NCBI GenBank assembly: GCA_003497505.1
Contig: DNNV01000133.1
Location: 1 to 7,123 of the forward strand
Origin: Clostridiales bacterium
Lineage (GTDB): Bacteria > Bacillota > Clostridia > Tissierellales > Sedimentibacteraceae
Direction of reading: 5' to 3'
DNA: 7,123 nucleotides
Shown here: positions 1-6,241 of the stretch, piece after piece
Position numbering within the stretch: position 1 is the first letter of the stretch
How the letters are laid out: the number at the start of each line of letters is the position of its first letter
Notes under the pieces: generated by a model
What the model was told of the DNA's origin: nothing
Database searches by the model: none
The model's input: only the letters and a program-made list of their open reading frames with translations
Position numbers and translations under genes: made by a program

Positions 1-153
1 ATGAACACAGCTGATATTATTATAGTTTCTGTTATTGCAGCAATTGTAGCAGGAATAATTGTATTTATGAAAAAACAAAAAAAGAACGGTTCAGGCTGCG
101 CAGGGTGTTCCGGATGCAGCAAGGCGAAGAGCTGTCCATCTATAAAGAAATAA
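1..153 (+). CDS. FeoB-associated Cys-rich membrane protein
   Basis: A 50-residue protein that starts at the first base of the window, so its ribosome binding site is outside. Residues 4-23 form one hydrophobic membrane segment (ADIIIVSVIAAIVAGIIVF region). It is followed by a Lys-rich stretch (24-28) and a Gly/Ser/Cys tail with Cys33, Cys36, Cys39 and Cys45 (C-x2-C-x2-C-x5-C). This layout, one N-terminal helix and a short CxxCxxC tail, is that of the small 'FeoB-associated Cys-rich membrane protein' family encoded just after feoB in Firmicutes. Its exact role is not established; it is thought to accompany ferrous iron import and may bind metal through the cysteines. The Lys-rich side after the helix suggests that the Cys tail is cytoplasmic. 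An intrinsic terminator follows directly, so this is the last gene of its transcript. feoB itself is inferred to lie to the left and is not visible. Confidence 0.85.
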   Translation: MNTADIIIVSVIAAIVAGIIVFMKKQKKNGSGCAGCSGCSKAKSCPSIKK

Positions 154-158
154 TCTGG

Positions 159-182
159 ACTGCCCTAAGGGGCAGTTTTTTT
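159..182 (+). terminator. Intrinsic terminator of the FeoB-associated gene
   Basis: A 7-bp stem ACTGCCC (159-165) / GGGCAGT (170-176) with a 4-nt loop TAAG runs into a T tract (176-182). It lies 5 nt after the stop codon of the preceding gene, a textbook Rho-independent terminator on the plus strand. Confidence 0.9.
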
Positions 183-191
183 ATGTTAGAA

Positions 192-220
192 CATATTTGT
201 TTTTTTTGAATATATATAAT
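192..220 (+). promoter_or_regulatory. Possible promoter of the duplicated-module gene
   Basis: A perfect TATAAT lies at 215-220, about 25 nt before the start codon at 245. No convincing -35 box is present: the hexamer at 17-bp spacing (192-197, CATATT) is poor. The region is extremely AT-rich, so chance matches are likely. A gene needs a promoter here because a strong terminator sits just upstream, but the exact position is uncertain. Confidence 0.35.
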
Positions 221-244
221 TATATATTATTTGTGAGGTGTAAT

Positions 245-826
245 ATGGATGATATGGTAACAGAACAAAGAAGAAGAGACAGAAATGATGTTATTACAGC
301 AGAAAATGCTTTTATTGAAAGTGTATATACAGATAACAGAACGGGTTATGTAACCATCTCCTATGGTATAATGGGTGATTTCTGCATGATGCATGTGCAG
401 GTAGTAACTCTGGTGGTTGGAAATGATACAATATTGCTGGATCAGTTTGGTCAGCCTATATCACTCGGAGATCTGAGAGAAGGAATGGTAGTATATGCTG
501 AATTTTCCTCTGCCATGACAAGGAGCATTCCCCCCCAGGCGAGAGCGTTCAGGATAATAGTTCTTGATAACAATTTCAGCGTTACAGAAGACAGAGTTGC
601 ATACGTTGACAGTGTAAACAACTTTTTATATACAGGAGATCCTAACGATATAAATACCCAGATGAGATTTGTTATAACGGATGCTACAATAATAAAAGAC
701 AGGAGAGGGAGATTGATTCGGCTTAGAGACTTGAGACCGGGAGATTTTGTAAGGGTTGAGCATGCTGTGTTCCAGACAGCCAGCATTCCTCCTCAGACAA
801 CGGCTTTCAATGTAAGGGTATTGTAA
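245..826 (+). CDS. Unrecognised protein with two copies of an SIPPQ module
   Basis: The start chosen is the ATG at 245 (MDDMVTEQ), preceded by GTGAGGTG at 233-240. An earlier in-frame start at 197 has no such site and would add 16 hydrophobic residues. The product has 193 residues with no signal peptide and no membrane segment, so it is probably cytoplasmic or a structural component. Residues about 20-107 and 115-193 are an internal duplication with an 86-residue offset. Each copy has beta-rich sequence, then D-x2-G-x2-I-x-L-x-D-L-R-x-G (66-80 and 152-166), then S-I-P-P-Q and A-F (94-102 and 180-188), then V-L at the end. The overall pattern (T or D before a Gly turn, 'DLRxGxxV', terminal A-x-x-V-x-V strand) recalls small beta-barrel domains such as DUF5666, but I do not assign it. 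The N-terminus is highly charged (EQRRRDRND). It stands alone between two terminators. Confidence 0.85.
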   Translation: MDDMVTEQRRRDRNDVITAENAFIESVYTDNRTGYVTISYGIMGDFCMMHVQVVTLVVGNDTILLDQFGQPISLGDLREGMVVYAEFSSAMTRSIPPQARAFRIIVLDNNFSVTEDRVAYVDSVNNFLYTGDPNDINTQMRFVITDATIIKDRRGRLIRLRDLRPGDFVRVEHAVFQTASIPPQTTAFNVRVL

Positions 827-843
827 AAGAATAGGCAATAATA

Positions 844-884
844 AACCGGAAGCATCTGAATGCATGAAGCTTCCGGTTAAATTT
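844..884. terminator. Bidirectional terminator between convergent genes
   Basis: A perfect 10-bp stem AACCGGAAGC (844-853) / GCTTCCGGTT (869-878) has a 15-nt loop. On the plus strand it is followed by AAATTTATT. On the minus strand it is followed by TATTATTG and lies 7 nt after the stop codon of the sulfur-enzyme gene. The T tracts are interrupted on both sides. Its position between two convergent genes fits a shared terminator. Confidence 0.75.
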
Positions 885-885
885 A

Positions 886-3381
886 TTATATAAATAGGTT
901 TACATTTGATTCTTCGGCATCTCCCAGATAGGTTCCAACACCGGCAAATTCTACGCCGTCTATTAGTTCTTCCTTAGTAATTCCCATAACATCCATGGAC
1001 ATGGTGCATGCAATCATTTTAACTCCGTTATCCATCGCTTTCTTGATTAAATCTTCCAGAGAGTCTATGTTTTTATCCTTCATGACTTTTTTCATCATTG
1101 CGGTGCCCATACCTCCCATATTCATCTTTGAAAGCTTCAGCTTGCCTGCTCCCCGTGGCATCATTGTTCCGAACATGGCATCTATGAGAGGCTTTTTCAC
1201 ATTCTGATTTTCTGTTTTCCTTAAAACATTCAGCCCCCAGAATGTGAAGAACATGGTAACGGGCCTCCCCATAGCAGCCGCACCGTTGGCGATAATGAAG
1301 GATGCAAGAACTTTATCCATATCACCGCTGAATACGATTATTGTTTTTCCGTCGTTTGCCTGTGGGGAGGAAACGGTATTATCTGAGGAGGCAGGTTTTT
1401 TTGTGGGAGCCCCCTTCTGCATATAAACAATATTATTTTTACCTTCCTTTTCGACCTTCAGCAGAGTGTTGCCTGTTCTTCTGCACCATGCTTCCACATC
1501 CTTGGCAAAGCCGGAATCAGTTGCGGAAACCTGAATTATATCTCCGTCATTTATCTTGTTCATTGTTTCATACACCTTCATAATAGGTCCGGGACACTGC
1601 AGTCCGCTGCAGTCAACCTGAATTGACGCTTTTACTTCATTCACATTTGTTCCCTCCGGTTTTTTCGCAAAATTTTCAGTCAAAATCGGTGCTGCTCCTG
1701 ATTTCAAATTATAATATTCATAATATACTGACTTATAAAATCCGGTTCCCGCCGGATAGACCATGACGTCATTAAAGCCGTTTTCCTCCAATATTCTCGC
1801 AGCATTGTAGGATCGAACTCCAACCGCGCAAAACACTATGGTTCTGCTATTTTTATTAAGCTCTGAAAGCCTGTTTCTGAGCTGGCCAAGTGGAATATTC
1901 ACCGATTCTGGTATTTCAAAAACCATTCGTTCCATATCTTCACGAACATCAAGAATTGTATACTTCCTCGGTTCTAAAGGATTTACATCATTCCATTTTG
2001 AAAATTTAACTTTGTTTTGTATTATGTTTTCGGCAACAAAGCCAAGCATATTAACAGGGTCTTTAGCGGACGAATAGGGCGGCGCGTAGGCAAGCTCCAG
2101 CTCCTTCAAATCATAGATGCTGCCTCCCAGGCGCATGGCAGTGGCAATGGTATCAATTCGTTTGTCTGCACCATCTTCACCTACAATCTGGGCGCCGTAT
2201 ATTTTTTTGCCGTCTGCGGAAAATATGAGCTTCAGAATTAATTCGGATGCTCCCGGGTAATATCCCGCGTGGGATTTTTGTGAAATTGTGGCTGTGTAAT
2301 AATCCTTATCTGCAATCAATCCCATCCTGTTCAGTGTTTTTTCATTGGCTCCCGTAGAAGCAGCAGTAAGGTCAAACACCTTTGCCACAGAAGTTCCCAT
2401 AGTTCCTTTATATTCTTCATCTGCTCCGTAGATATTGTTTGCACAGATACGTCCCTGCTTATTGGCAGGTCCTGCAAGAGCAATCATTGCTTTTCCTTTG
2501 TTTACGAATTCATCAACCTCAATTACATCTCCAAGAGCATAAATGTACGGGTCTGACGTTTTGAGGTACTTATCTGTTACTATGCCTCCGCGCGGATTCA
2601 TTTCCAGACCTGCTTCCTTAGCTAAAATACTGTTTGGTCTTACACCTATGGATAACAGAACCATGTCGGCAGATAATTTTTTGCCGCTGGCAAGTGTTAT
2701 TTTCACCTTGGAACCATCATTTTCAAATTTTGAAACTCCGTCTCCCAATATGAGATTTACACCGTTCAATGCCATATTACTTTGAACGATTTGAGCCATT
2801 TCATAGTCAAAAGGAGCCATAACCTGGTCCATAGCTTCAGCAACTGTAACAGCTATGCCTGCATGATGGAGATTTTCAGCGACCTCAAGGCCTATGAAAC
2901 CACCTCCGATTACAACAGCATTTTCAGGTTTTTTTTCATCGATAAATTTTTTGATTTCATCAGTATCGGGAACAGTCCAAAGGGTAAATATGCCGGGGGA
3001 GTTAATGCCCTCAATAGGAGGCTTAAGGGGTGTTGACCCTGTTGATATCACCAAAACATCATAACTTTCTGTGTATATTTCTCCTGTCTTTGTTTTTTTG
3101 ACTTCAATTTCTTTGCTTTCTCTGTTTATTTTAATAACCTCGGAATCAATACGTACGTCTATGTTGTATTTTTCGGACATTGCCTCCGGTGTCTGAAGCA
3201 GAAGAGATTCTCTTTCCTTGATTACATTTCCTATGTGGTACGGAAGGCCGCAATTTGCATATGAAATGTAAGAGCCTCTTTCAAACATTATTATTTGCGA
3301 GCTTTCATCAAGGCGTCTGAGACGTGCCGCAGTGCTGGCCCCTCCGGCAACACCGCCGATAATTAGAATTTTTTTACTCAT
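886..3381 (-). CDS. CoA-disulfide reductase/rhodanese/TusA/DsrE2 fusion protein
   Basis: The start is the ATG at 3381 (MSKKILII), with GGAGGG just upstream; the TTG at 3393 is part of that site. The protein has 831 residues in four parts. Residues 1 to about 450 are an FAD/NAD(P)H-dependent CoA-disulfide reductase-type oxidoreductase: GGVAGGAS FAD-binding loop at the N-terminus, catalytic Cys44 in NCGLPYH, NAD(P)H loop GGGFIGLE (159-166), second FAD motif ending ALGD (about 282-285). Residues about 465-565 are a rhodanese domain with active Cys518 (CAVGVRS). Residues about 586-655 are a TusA domain with Cys596-Pro-Gly-Pro. After a Ser/Thr/Lys/Pro linker (about 657-678), residues 679-831 are a DsrE2-like domain (TFWGLNVL, Met-rich KMNMGGMG region, Cys792). 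Related reductase-rhodanese fusions reduce CoA disulfide, CoA persulfide or polysulfide, so cytosolic persulfide reduction with sulfur relay is inferred. All four expected cysteines are present. It is co-transcribed with the arsR gene 13 nt upstream. Confidence 0.93.
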   Translation of the reverse strand: MSKKILIIGGVAGGASTAARLRRLDESSQIIMFERGSYISYANCGLPYHIGNVIKERESLLLQTPEAMSEKYNIDVRIDSEVIKINRESKEIEVKKTKTGEIYTESYDVLVISTGSTPLKPPIEGINSPGIFTLWTVPDTDEIKKFIDEKKPENAVVIGGGFIGLEVAENLHHAGIAVTVAEAMDQVMAPFDYEMAQIVQSNMALNGVNLILGDGVSKFENDGSKVKITLASGKKLSADMVLLSIGVRPNSILAKEAGLEMNPRGGIVTDKYLKTSDPYIYALGDVIEVDEFVNKGKAMIALAGPANKQGRICANNIYGADEEYKGTMGTSVAKVFDLTAASTGANEKTLNRMGLIADKDYYTATISQKSHAGYYPGASELILKLIFSADGKKIYGAQIVGEDGADKRIDTIATAMRLGGSIYDLKELELAYAPPYSSAKDPVNMLGFVAENIIQNKVKFSKWNDVNPLEPRKYTILDVREDMERMVFEIPESVNIPLGQLRNRLSELNKNSRTIVFCAVGVRSYNAARILEENGFNDVMVYPAGTGFYKSVYYEYYNLKSGAAPILTENFAKKPEGTNVNEVKASIQVDCSGLQCPGPIMKVYETMNKINDGDIIQVSATDSGFAKDVEAWCRRTGNTLLKVEKEGKNNIVYMQKGAPTKKPASSDNTVSSPQANDGKTIIVFSGDMDKVLASFIIANGAAAMGRPVTMFFTFWGLNVLRKTENQNVKKPLIDAMFGTMMPRGAGKLKLSKMNMGGMGTAMMKKVMKDKNIDSLEDLIKKAMDNGVKMIACTMSMDVMGITKEELIDGVEFAGVGTYLGDAEESNVNLFI

Positions 3382-3394
3382 GAAACCCTCCAAA

Positions 3395-3694
3395 TTATAT
3401 TTCTAAGATTTGTATTATTAATTTTTTTGTATCTTCATTTTTTATGGTATAAATGATTTCTGTGCCATTTCTTTCAGCAGTGAGAATTCCGGCTGACTTA
3501 AGCTTTGCAAGATGCTGGGATACTGTTGGCTGTGGCACATCCAGACAACATTGTATATCGGTTACATTGCTTTGCTCTTCCTTCAGAAGCATGGCTAATA
3601 TGCATAATCTCACGGGATGAGCGATATTTTTGAAAAGTTCGGCTTTTTCCGCAAGTATTTTTTTTGTTTTTTCCTTATTGTTAAAATCTAACAT
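3395..3694 (-). CDS. ArsR-family transcriptional repressor
   Basis: The start is the ATG at 3694 (MLDFNNKE), with GAGGTG at 3704-3699, giving 99 residues, a normal length for this family. The winged helix-turn-helix is clear: NIAHPVRLCILAML (about 23-36) is the typical opening, PQPTVSQHLAKLKSAGIL (about 54-71) is the recognition helix region, and ERNGTEIIYTI (about 74-84) is the wing. Cysteines are Cys31 and the adjacent pair Cys49-Cys50. The ELCVCDL metal-binding motif of classical ArsR is replaced by SNVTDIQCC, so arsenite sensing of the classical kind is unlikely. Because the downstream gene makes a persulfide/CoA-disulfide enzyme, sensing of reactive sulfur or thiol stress through cysteines is a reasonable inference. 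Members of this family dissociate from DNA when ligand or thiol state changes; an AT-rich operator overlaps its own promoter, so autoregulation of the operon is expected. Confidence 0.9.
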   Translation of the reverse strand: MLDFNNKEKTKKILAEKAELFKNIAHPVRLCILAMLLKEEQSNVTDIQCCLDVPQPTVSQHLAKLKSAGILTAERNGTEIIYTIKNEDTKKLIIQILEI

Positions 3695-3712
3695 AAAACA
3701 CCTCTGCAATAT

Positions 3713-3752
3713 TAATATATTAATATATTAGCATATTTGAATATAAAGTCAA
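3713..3752 (-). promoter_or_regulatory. Promoter and likely ArsR operator of the sulfur operon
   Basis: Read on the minus strand, TTGACT (3752-3747) and TAATAT (3730-3725) are separated by 16 bp, a good sigma-A-type promoter about 24 nt (estimated leader) from the arsR start. Two inverted repeats overlap it. One is a perfect 18-bp palindrome at 3713-3730 covering the -10 box and likely start point. The other, ATATT-TG-AATAT at 3733-3744, lies inside the spacer and resembles the AT-rich ATTTGAAT half-sites of ArsR-family operators. A repressor bound at either would block RNA polymerase. The operator assignment is inference. Confidence 0.65.
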
Positions 3753-3811
3753 GTATAAATCTGTTAGAAAAGAAACAATTAATTTTTCCGGCGGTTTTAG
3801 TATATGAAAAA

Positions 3812-3840
3812 TCAACATGTGTGGTAGAATAATATATAAT
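3812..3840 (+). promoter_or_regulatory. Promoter of the thioredoxin-like gene
   Basis: A perfect TATAAT lies at 3835-3840, with TCAACA (3812-3817, four of six consensus bases) 17 bp upstream. It lies 31 nt before the start codon at 3872 and faces away from the arsR promoter. The likely ArsR operator is about 70 bp away, so direct shared control is possible but not evident. Confidence 0.55.
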
Positions 3841-3871
3841 TAGATATGTTAGAAATAATTACGGAGAAACT

Positions 3872-4204
3872 ATGAAAATAATAAATTCGATTGAAAAAAT
3901 AAATGAACTTAAAGATAAGAATGATATGCTTCTGCTGTATTTCGGAAGTGGATCATGCGGTGTATGCGAAGCAATACTGCCTAAAATTGAAGTAATGCTT
4001 CAAAAATATCCACATATTGTGACTTATAGGGTTGAAGCAGAAAATTCTCCGGAGCTCTCAGCAAAATGCGGTATCTTTACTGTTCCGGCAATAGTTCTGC
4101 TTATCAATGGAAAAGAAACACTAAGAGAAGCAGGGATAATAAGTCTCATAAATCTTGAACAAAAAATTTCGAGGTATTATGAATTATATTATGGAAGAAA
4201 TTAA
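3872..4204 (+). CDS. Thioredoxin-like protein with CGVC active site
   Basis: The ATG at 3872 follows CGGAGA (3862-3867). The product has 110 residues, normal for a single thioredoxin domain, with no signal peptide, so cytoplasmic. The fold order is visible: an N-terminal helix, strand MLLLYFGSG (19-27), redox motif Cys29-Gly-Val-Cys32, helix, strand HIVTYRVEAE (48-57), cis-proline region TVPAIV (70-75), strand IVLLING, then a C-terminal helix. The usual Trp before the first Cys is replaced by Ser (GSGSCGVC), and the middle pair is Gly-Val instead of Gly-Pro, so redox potential and partners may differ from general thioredoxin. An additional Cys66 precedes the cis-Pro segment. Its divergent position next to the persulfide-reducing enzyme suggests a role in thiol/disulfide or persulfide exchange; this is inference from location only. 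Its stop codon overlaps that of the convergent UvrC-like gene. Confidence 0.88.
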   Translation: MKIINSIEKINELKDKNDMLLLYFGSGSCGVCEAILPKIEVMLQKYPHIVTYRVEAENSPELSAKCGIFTVPAIVLLINGKETLREAGIISLINLEQKISRYYELYYGRN

Positions 4205-5160
4205 ATAATTTTAACCATATCTTCAGGCAATGATAAAATTTCAGAATATATGATATCTCTGAAATCAATCATTGATTTTTCATCGACATCAGGCATAATA
4301 TCGGAAGCGGATATTGCTATTTTACAGAAGGAATCGGAAGAAAGAGGAGATAATTCCTCGTATATTTCCTTTTTAATTATTTTACCGCCATAAATATAAA
4401 ATAATTTGTATCCTTCACGAACAGGTATTGAAAGAAGCAGTCTGTTATTTATAAGTTCATTGTATTTGTTGACATCGCAGCTCAGATATCCCGCATACTC
4501 CGTCATATTCCTGTACAGCAAAGCCATTTCGAAATTATTTAATGACGATTCCTTTTTCATTTTATACTCCAAGGCTTTTACAAACAAATCAGCGCTGTTT
4601 ACGTTTGACAATATTTCTTTCAATGCAATCCTGTTCTCATTGAACTCGTGTTCATTCATGGTTACAGGGAATAGGTGATATTCAAAAAGATATGAATTTT
4701 CTCCTTTTTTAATGGGATATAAATTTTTAAATGCACTCACTATTTCCAATAAATATGACCTTCGCCTGAACGGACCATAAGTGTTTTCTTCTCTTGAATC
4801 AGAGACGGAAAGTGCCCTGTATCGGTTGTAGTTTTCAAGCTTCAGATATGCATAGCCCCGGTCATGCTTCATCTGAGAATTAAAAATTGGTCTGATTGAT
4901 TTAATCATGCTGCATTCAAGCAATCTCGCCTCTAAATGAGTGTCTGTAACAACAAATTCGATATCATCTATAAAAGGAACCATTTTATTTACCTTGTCCC
5001 ATTTGGGGTTATCCGTAAAGTAAGTCTTTATCCTTTTGTTTAACAGCTTGCTTTTACCCACATAAATAACATTTCCGCGAGAGTCCAGCATTTTATAAAT
5101 CCCAGGGCACATAGGGGCGTGCTTTAGCTTGTTTTTTATTTTATCAGATATGTTTACCAT
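4201..5160 (-). CDS. Stand-alone UvrC N-terminal-half (Cho-like) nuclease
   Basis: The start is the ATG at 5160 (MVNISDKI), preceded by GGTGG (5169-5165). It has 319 residues against about 600 for UvrC. Residues 15 to about 95 are a GIY-YIG nuclease domain: CPGIY (18-22), VIYVGKS (31-37), Arg43, the LEARLLE segment with likely metal-ligand Glu77, and IRPIFN (89-94) before the conserved KHDRGYAYLKL stretch. Residues about 196-226 (KMKKESSLNNFEMALLYRNM) resemble the UVR motif through which UvrC contacts UvrB. The following part (about 240-270, FYIYGGKIIKKE) matches the start of the region beyond UVR, but the RNase H-like 5' endonuclease and helix-hairpin-helix domains are absent. In the Cho family the N-terminal half alone makes the 3' incision at lesions during nucleotide excision repair; that role is inferred here. 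The reading frame is intact, so this looks like a real short family member, not a broken uvrC. Confidence 0.85.
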   Translation of the reverse strand: MVNISDKIKNKLKHAPMCPGIYKMLDSRGNVIYVGKSKLLNKRIKTYFTDNPKWDKVNKMVPFIDDIEFVVTDTHLEARLLECSMIKSIRPIFNSQMKHDRGYAYLKLENYNRYRALSVSDSREENTYGPFRRRSYLLEIVSAFKNLYPIKKGENSYLFEYHLFPVTMNEHEFNENRIALKEILSNVNSADLFVKALEYKMKKESSLNNFEMALLYRNMTEYAGYLSCDVNKYNELINNRLLLSIPVREGYKLFYIYGGKIIKKEIYEELSPLSSDSFCKIAISASDIMPDVDEKSMIDFRDIIYSEILSLPEDMVKII

Positions 5161-5217
5161 AGTACCACCGGGTGTTTTAGATATATTGCATATAAAAAAG
5201 TTTATTATACGTTGAAA

Positions 5218-5961
5218 TCAAGCTATTTGGCATCGTGTCGTCAAAAATTCGGCCAAAAAAATTTTTAAAAAAATATTATTAACGGCTTTCTTTGCATTTT
5301 CCATCATGTCTCCCGTGAAGTGAGAATATGTATCAATTATAACTTTGACGGTGTCTCCCATGAGTTCGGAGTTTTTACCTTTCCAAAGCCGTATTTTTTA
5401 GTTTTCTTGATAAATTTCCACTACCTGTAAACCTTCAGTTCAGACGTCTGATAATTGTGACAATCAAAAGTAAGTCCAACGAGTTCACCTAAACGTGATC
5501 CAGCAGTCGATGCTATTTCAGACATTAATTTTAAATCGTCTCTTTTTATTTTAGATAGAAGGTCATGCAGTTCTGTAGCATTAAGAGCTTTAACATTAGC
5601 GATTCTTTGTTTCTTTTCTTTATCCCTTGGAACAGTAACAGAAATAACAGGGTTAGTTTTAATAATTTTATGAGGGCCAATGGCCTGATCAAACACAACC
5701 TTAAGTCTCGCTATGTATTGATTACCGTAATACTCTTTAAACCTTTTTTAATCAAGGCATCCACGCATTCTTGCACGTCAAGAGATGTAATATTGGCAAT
5801 AACCTTTTTGTTTAGTTTACTAAAGCTCTTCATAGCATAATTATAATTAACAATTGTACCACCTTCTAGATATAATTCAAGATGGTTTATTGCCATAGCG
5901 TACAATTCTTCAAAGGTGGTACCTTCCATCTCGATGTTAATGTCTGCCTCTATGCTGTCAT
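5218..5961 (-). pseudogene. Degraded tyrosine recombinase (phage/ICE-type integrase)
   Basis: Pieces of one integrase lie in order on the minus strand but in different frames. The original start is probably the ATG at 5961, which has a very strong GGGGGGAGGA site (5977-5968) but runs into TAG after three codons; the coding frame resumes as DSIEADINIE then MEGTTFEELY (from 5929). This core-binding domain ends at a stop at 5711, after a net -1 frameshift near 5720-5726. Across the shift the text reads ITV(I)NQYIARLKVVFDQA. The next piece carries the first catalytic arginine (TAGSRLGELVGL) and stops at TAG 5421-5423, between VYR and WKFIKK, probably a CAG-to-TAG change. After KVKTPNS the frame jumps to SELMGDTVKVIIDTYSHFTGDM, which holds the catalytic Tyr (IDTYSHF), and ends at 5218. 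The central segment with the H-x-x-R motif is deleted. Roughly 240 of an expected 370-400 residues remain, so it is non-functional. Confidence 0.88.
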
Positions 5962-5983
5962 AGTTTGTCCTCCCCCCGAGAAG

Positions 5984-6094
5984 TTACTTTTTATTTCTTT
6001 TGCTTAAAACATATTTTTTGAAATTTTCTATATCCTCAAGTTCCTCTTCTGTCCATTCTTCTCCGTCGTGGTGTGCTGAAAATGAATGTGCCAT
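5984..6094 (-). pseudogene. Probable C-terminal remnant of an XRE-family repressor
   Basis: A 36-codon stretch begins MAHSFSAHHDGEEWTEEE and ends KYVLSKRNKK. The frame opens only 30 nt further upstream, at a TGA (6125-6127), and no ribosome binding site stands at a usable distance from the ATG at 6094. The sequence (A-H-x-D-G-x-x-W/F-T-E-E-E-L-x-x-I-x-x-F-K, basic end) resembles from memory the C-terminal tail of Cro/CI-type XRE repressors found beside integrases in clostridial prophages and integrative elements; the helix-turn-helix part is missing. It lies 22 nt upstream of the integrase remnant's start on the same strand, matching a repressor-integrase lysogeny module. It could instead be a genuine tiny gene, but the missing start signals argue against that. 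Confidence 0.5.
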
Positions 6095-6146
6095 AAGAAT
6101 GAAAAGATCTAATATTACCTTTGATCAAAAAGACCAAAAATTACAC

Positions 6147-6174
6147 TTTAAATTTTTGAAATCTGTGTTATAAT
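6147..6174 (+). promoter_or_regulatory. Extended -10 promoter of the RidA-family gene
   Basis: A TGT followed directly by a perfect TATAAT (6166-6174) forms an extended -10 element. TTTAAA (6147-6152, four of six consensus bases) lies 16 bp upstream. The implied leader is about 60 nt and contains a small TCGAA/TTCGA hairpin (6185-6200) before the ribosome binding site. Confidence 0.65.
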
Positions 6175-6241
6175 ACTCCTGTAATCGAATATAAGTTCGA
6201 TAATTGTTAATAGTTATTTATTACATACGGAGGAAATTTAT

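Noticed and set aside
212..227. 16-bp AT-only palindrome ahead of the duplicated-module gene
   Set aside because: It consists of alternating A and T in a very AT-rich stretch, so chance is a sufficient explanation; no regulator or neighbouring operator supports it.
451..865. Open frames on the minus strand opposite the duplicated-module gene
   Set aside because: They are antisense to a gene with clear repeat conservation, lack ribosome binding sites and show no domain-like sequence.
995..3036. Several plus-strand open frames across the large sulfur-enzyme gene
   Set aside because: All lie opposite conserved coding sequence of the four-domain protein; none has start signals or recognisable motifs.
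4406..4678. 90-codon plus-strand frame within the UvrC-like gene
   Set aside because: It is antisense to the conserved Cho-like protein and has no supporting features.
5204..5209. Perfect minus-strand TATAAT upstream of the UvrC-like gene
   Set aside because: It is at a plausible place for that gene's promoter, but no acceptable -35 box or TGn extension is present, so I did not list it as a feature.
5565..5840. 91-codon plus-strand frame across the integrase remnant
   Set aside because: The opposite strand clearly encodes integrase fragments across this interval, so this frame is a shadow.
5160..6130. Flanking direct repeats (attL/attR) around the integrase scar
   Set aside because: I looked for matching sequences on both sides and saw only short AT-rich similarities, not enough to call an attachment site.
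6185..6200. Hairpin TCGAA/TTCGA in the RidA leader as a possible riboswitch
   Set aside because: A 5-bp stem in a leader of about 60 nt is too small for a riboswitch and matches no class I know.
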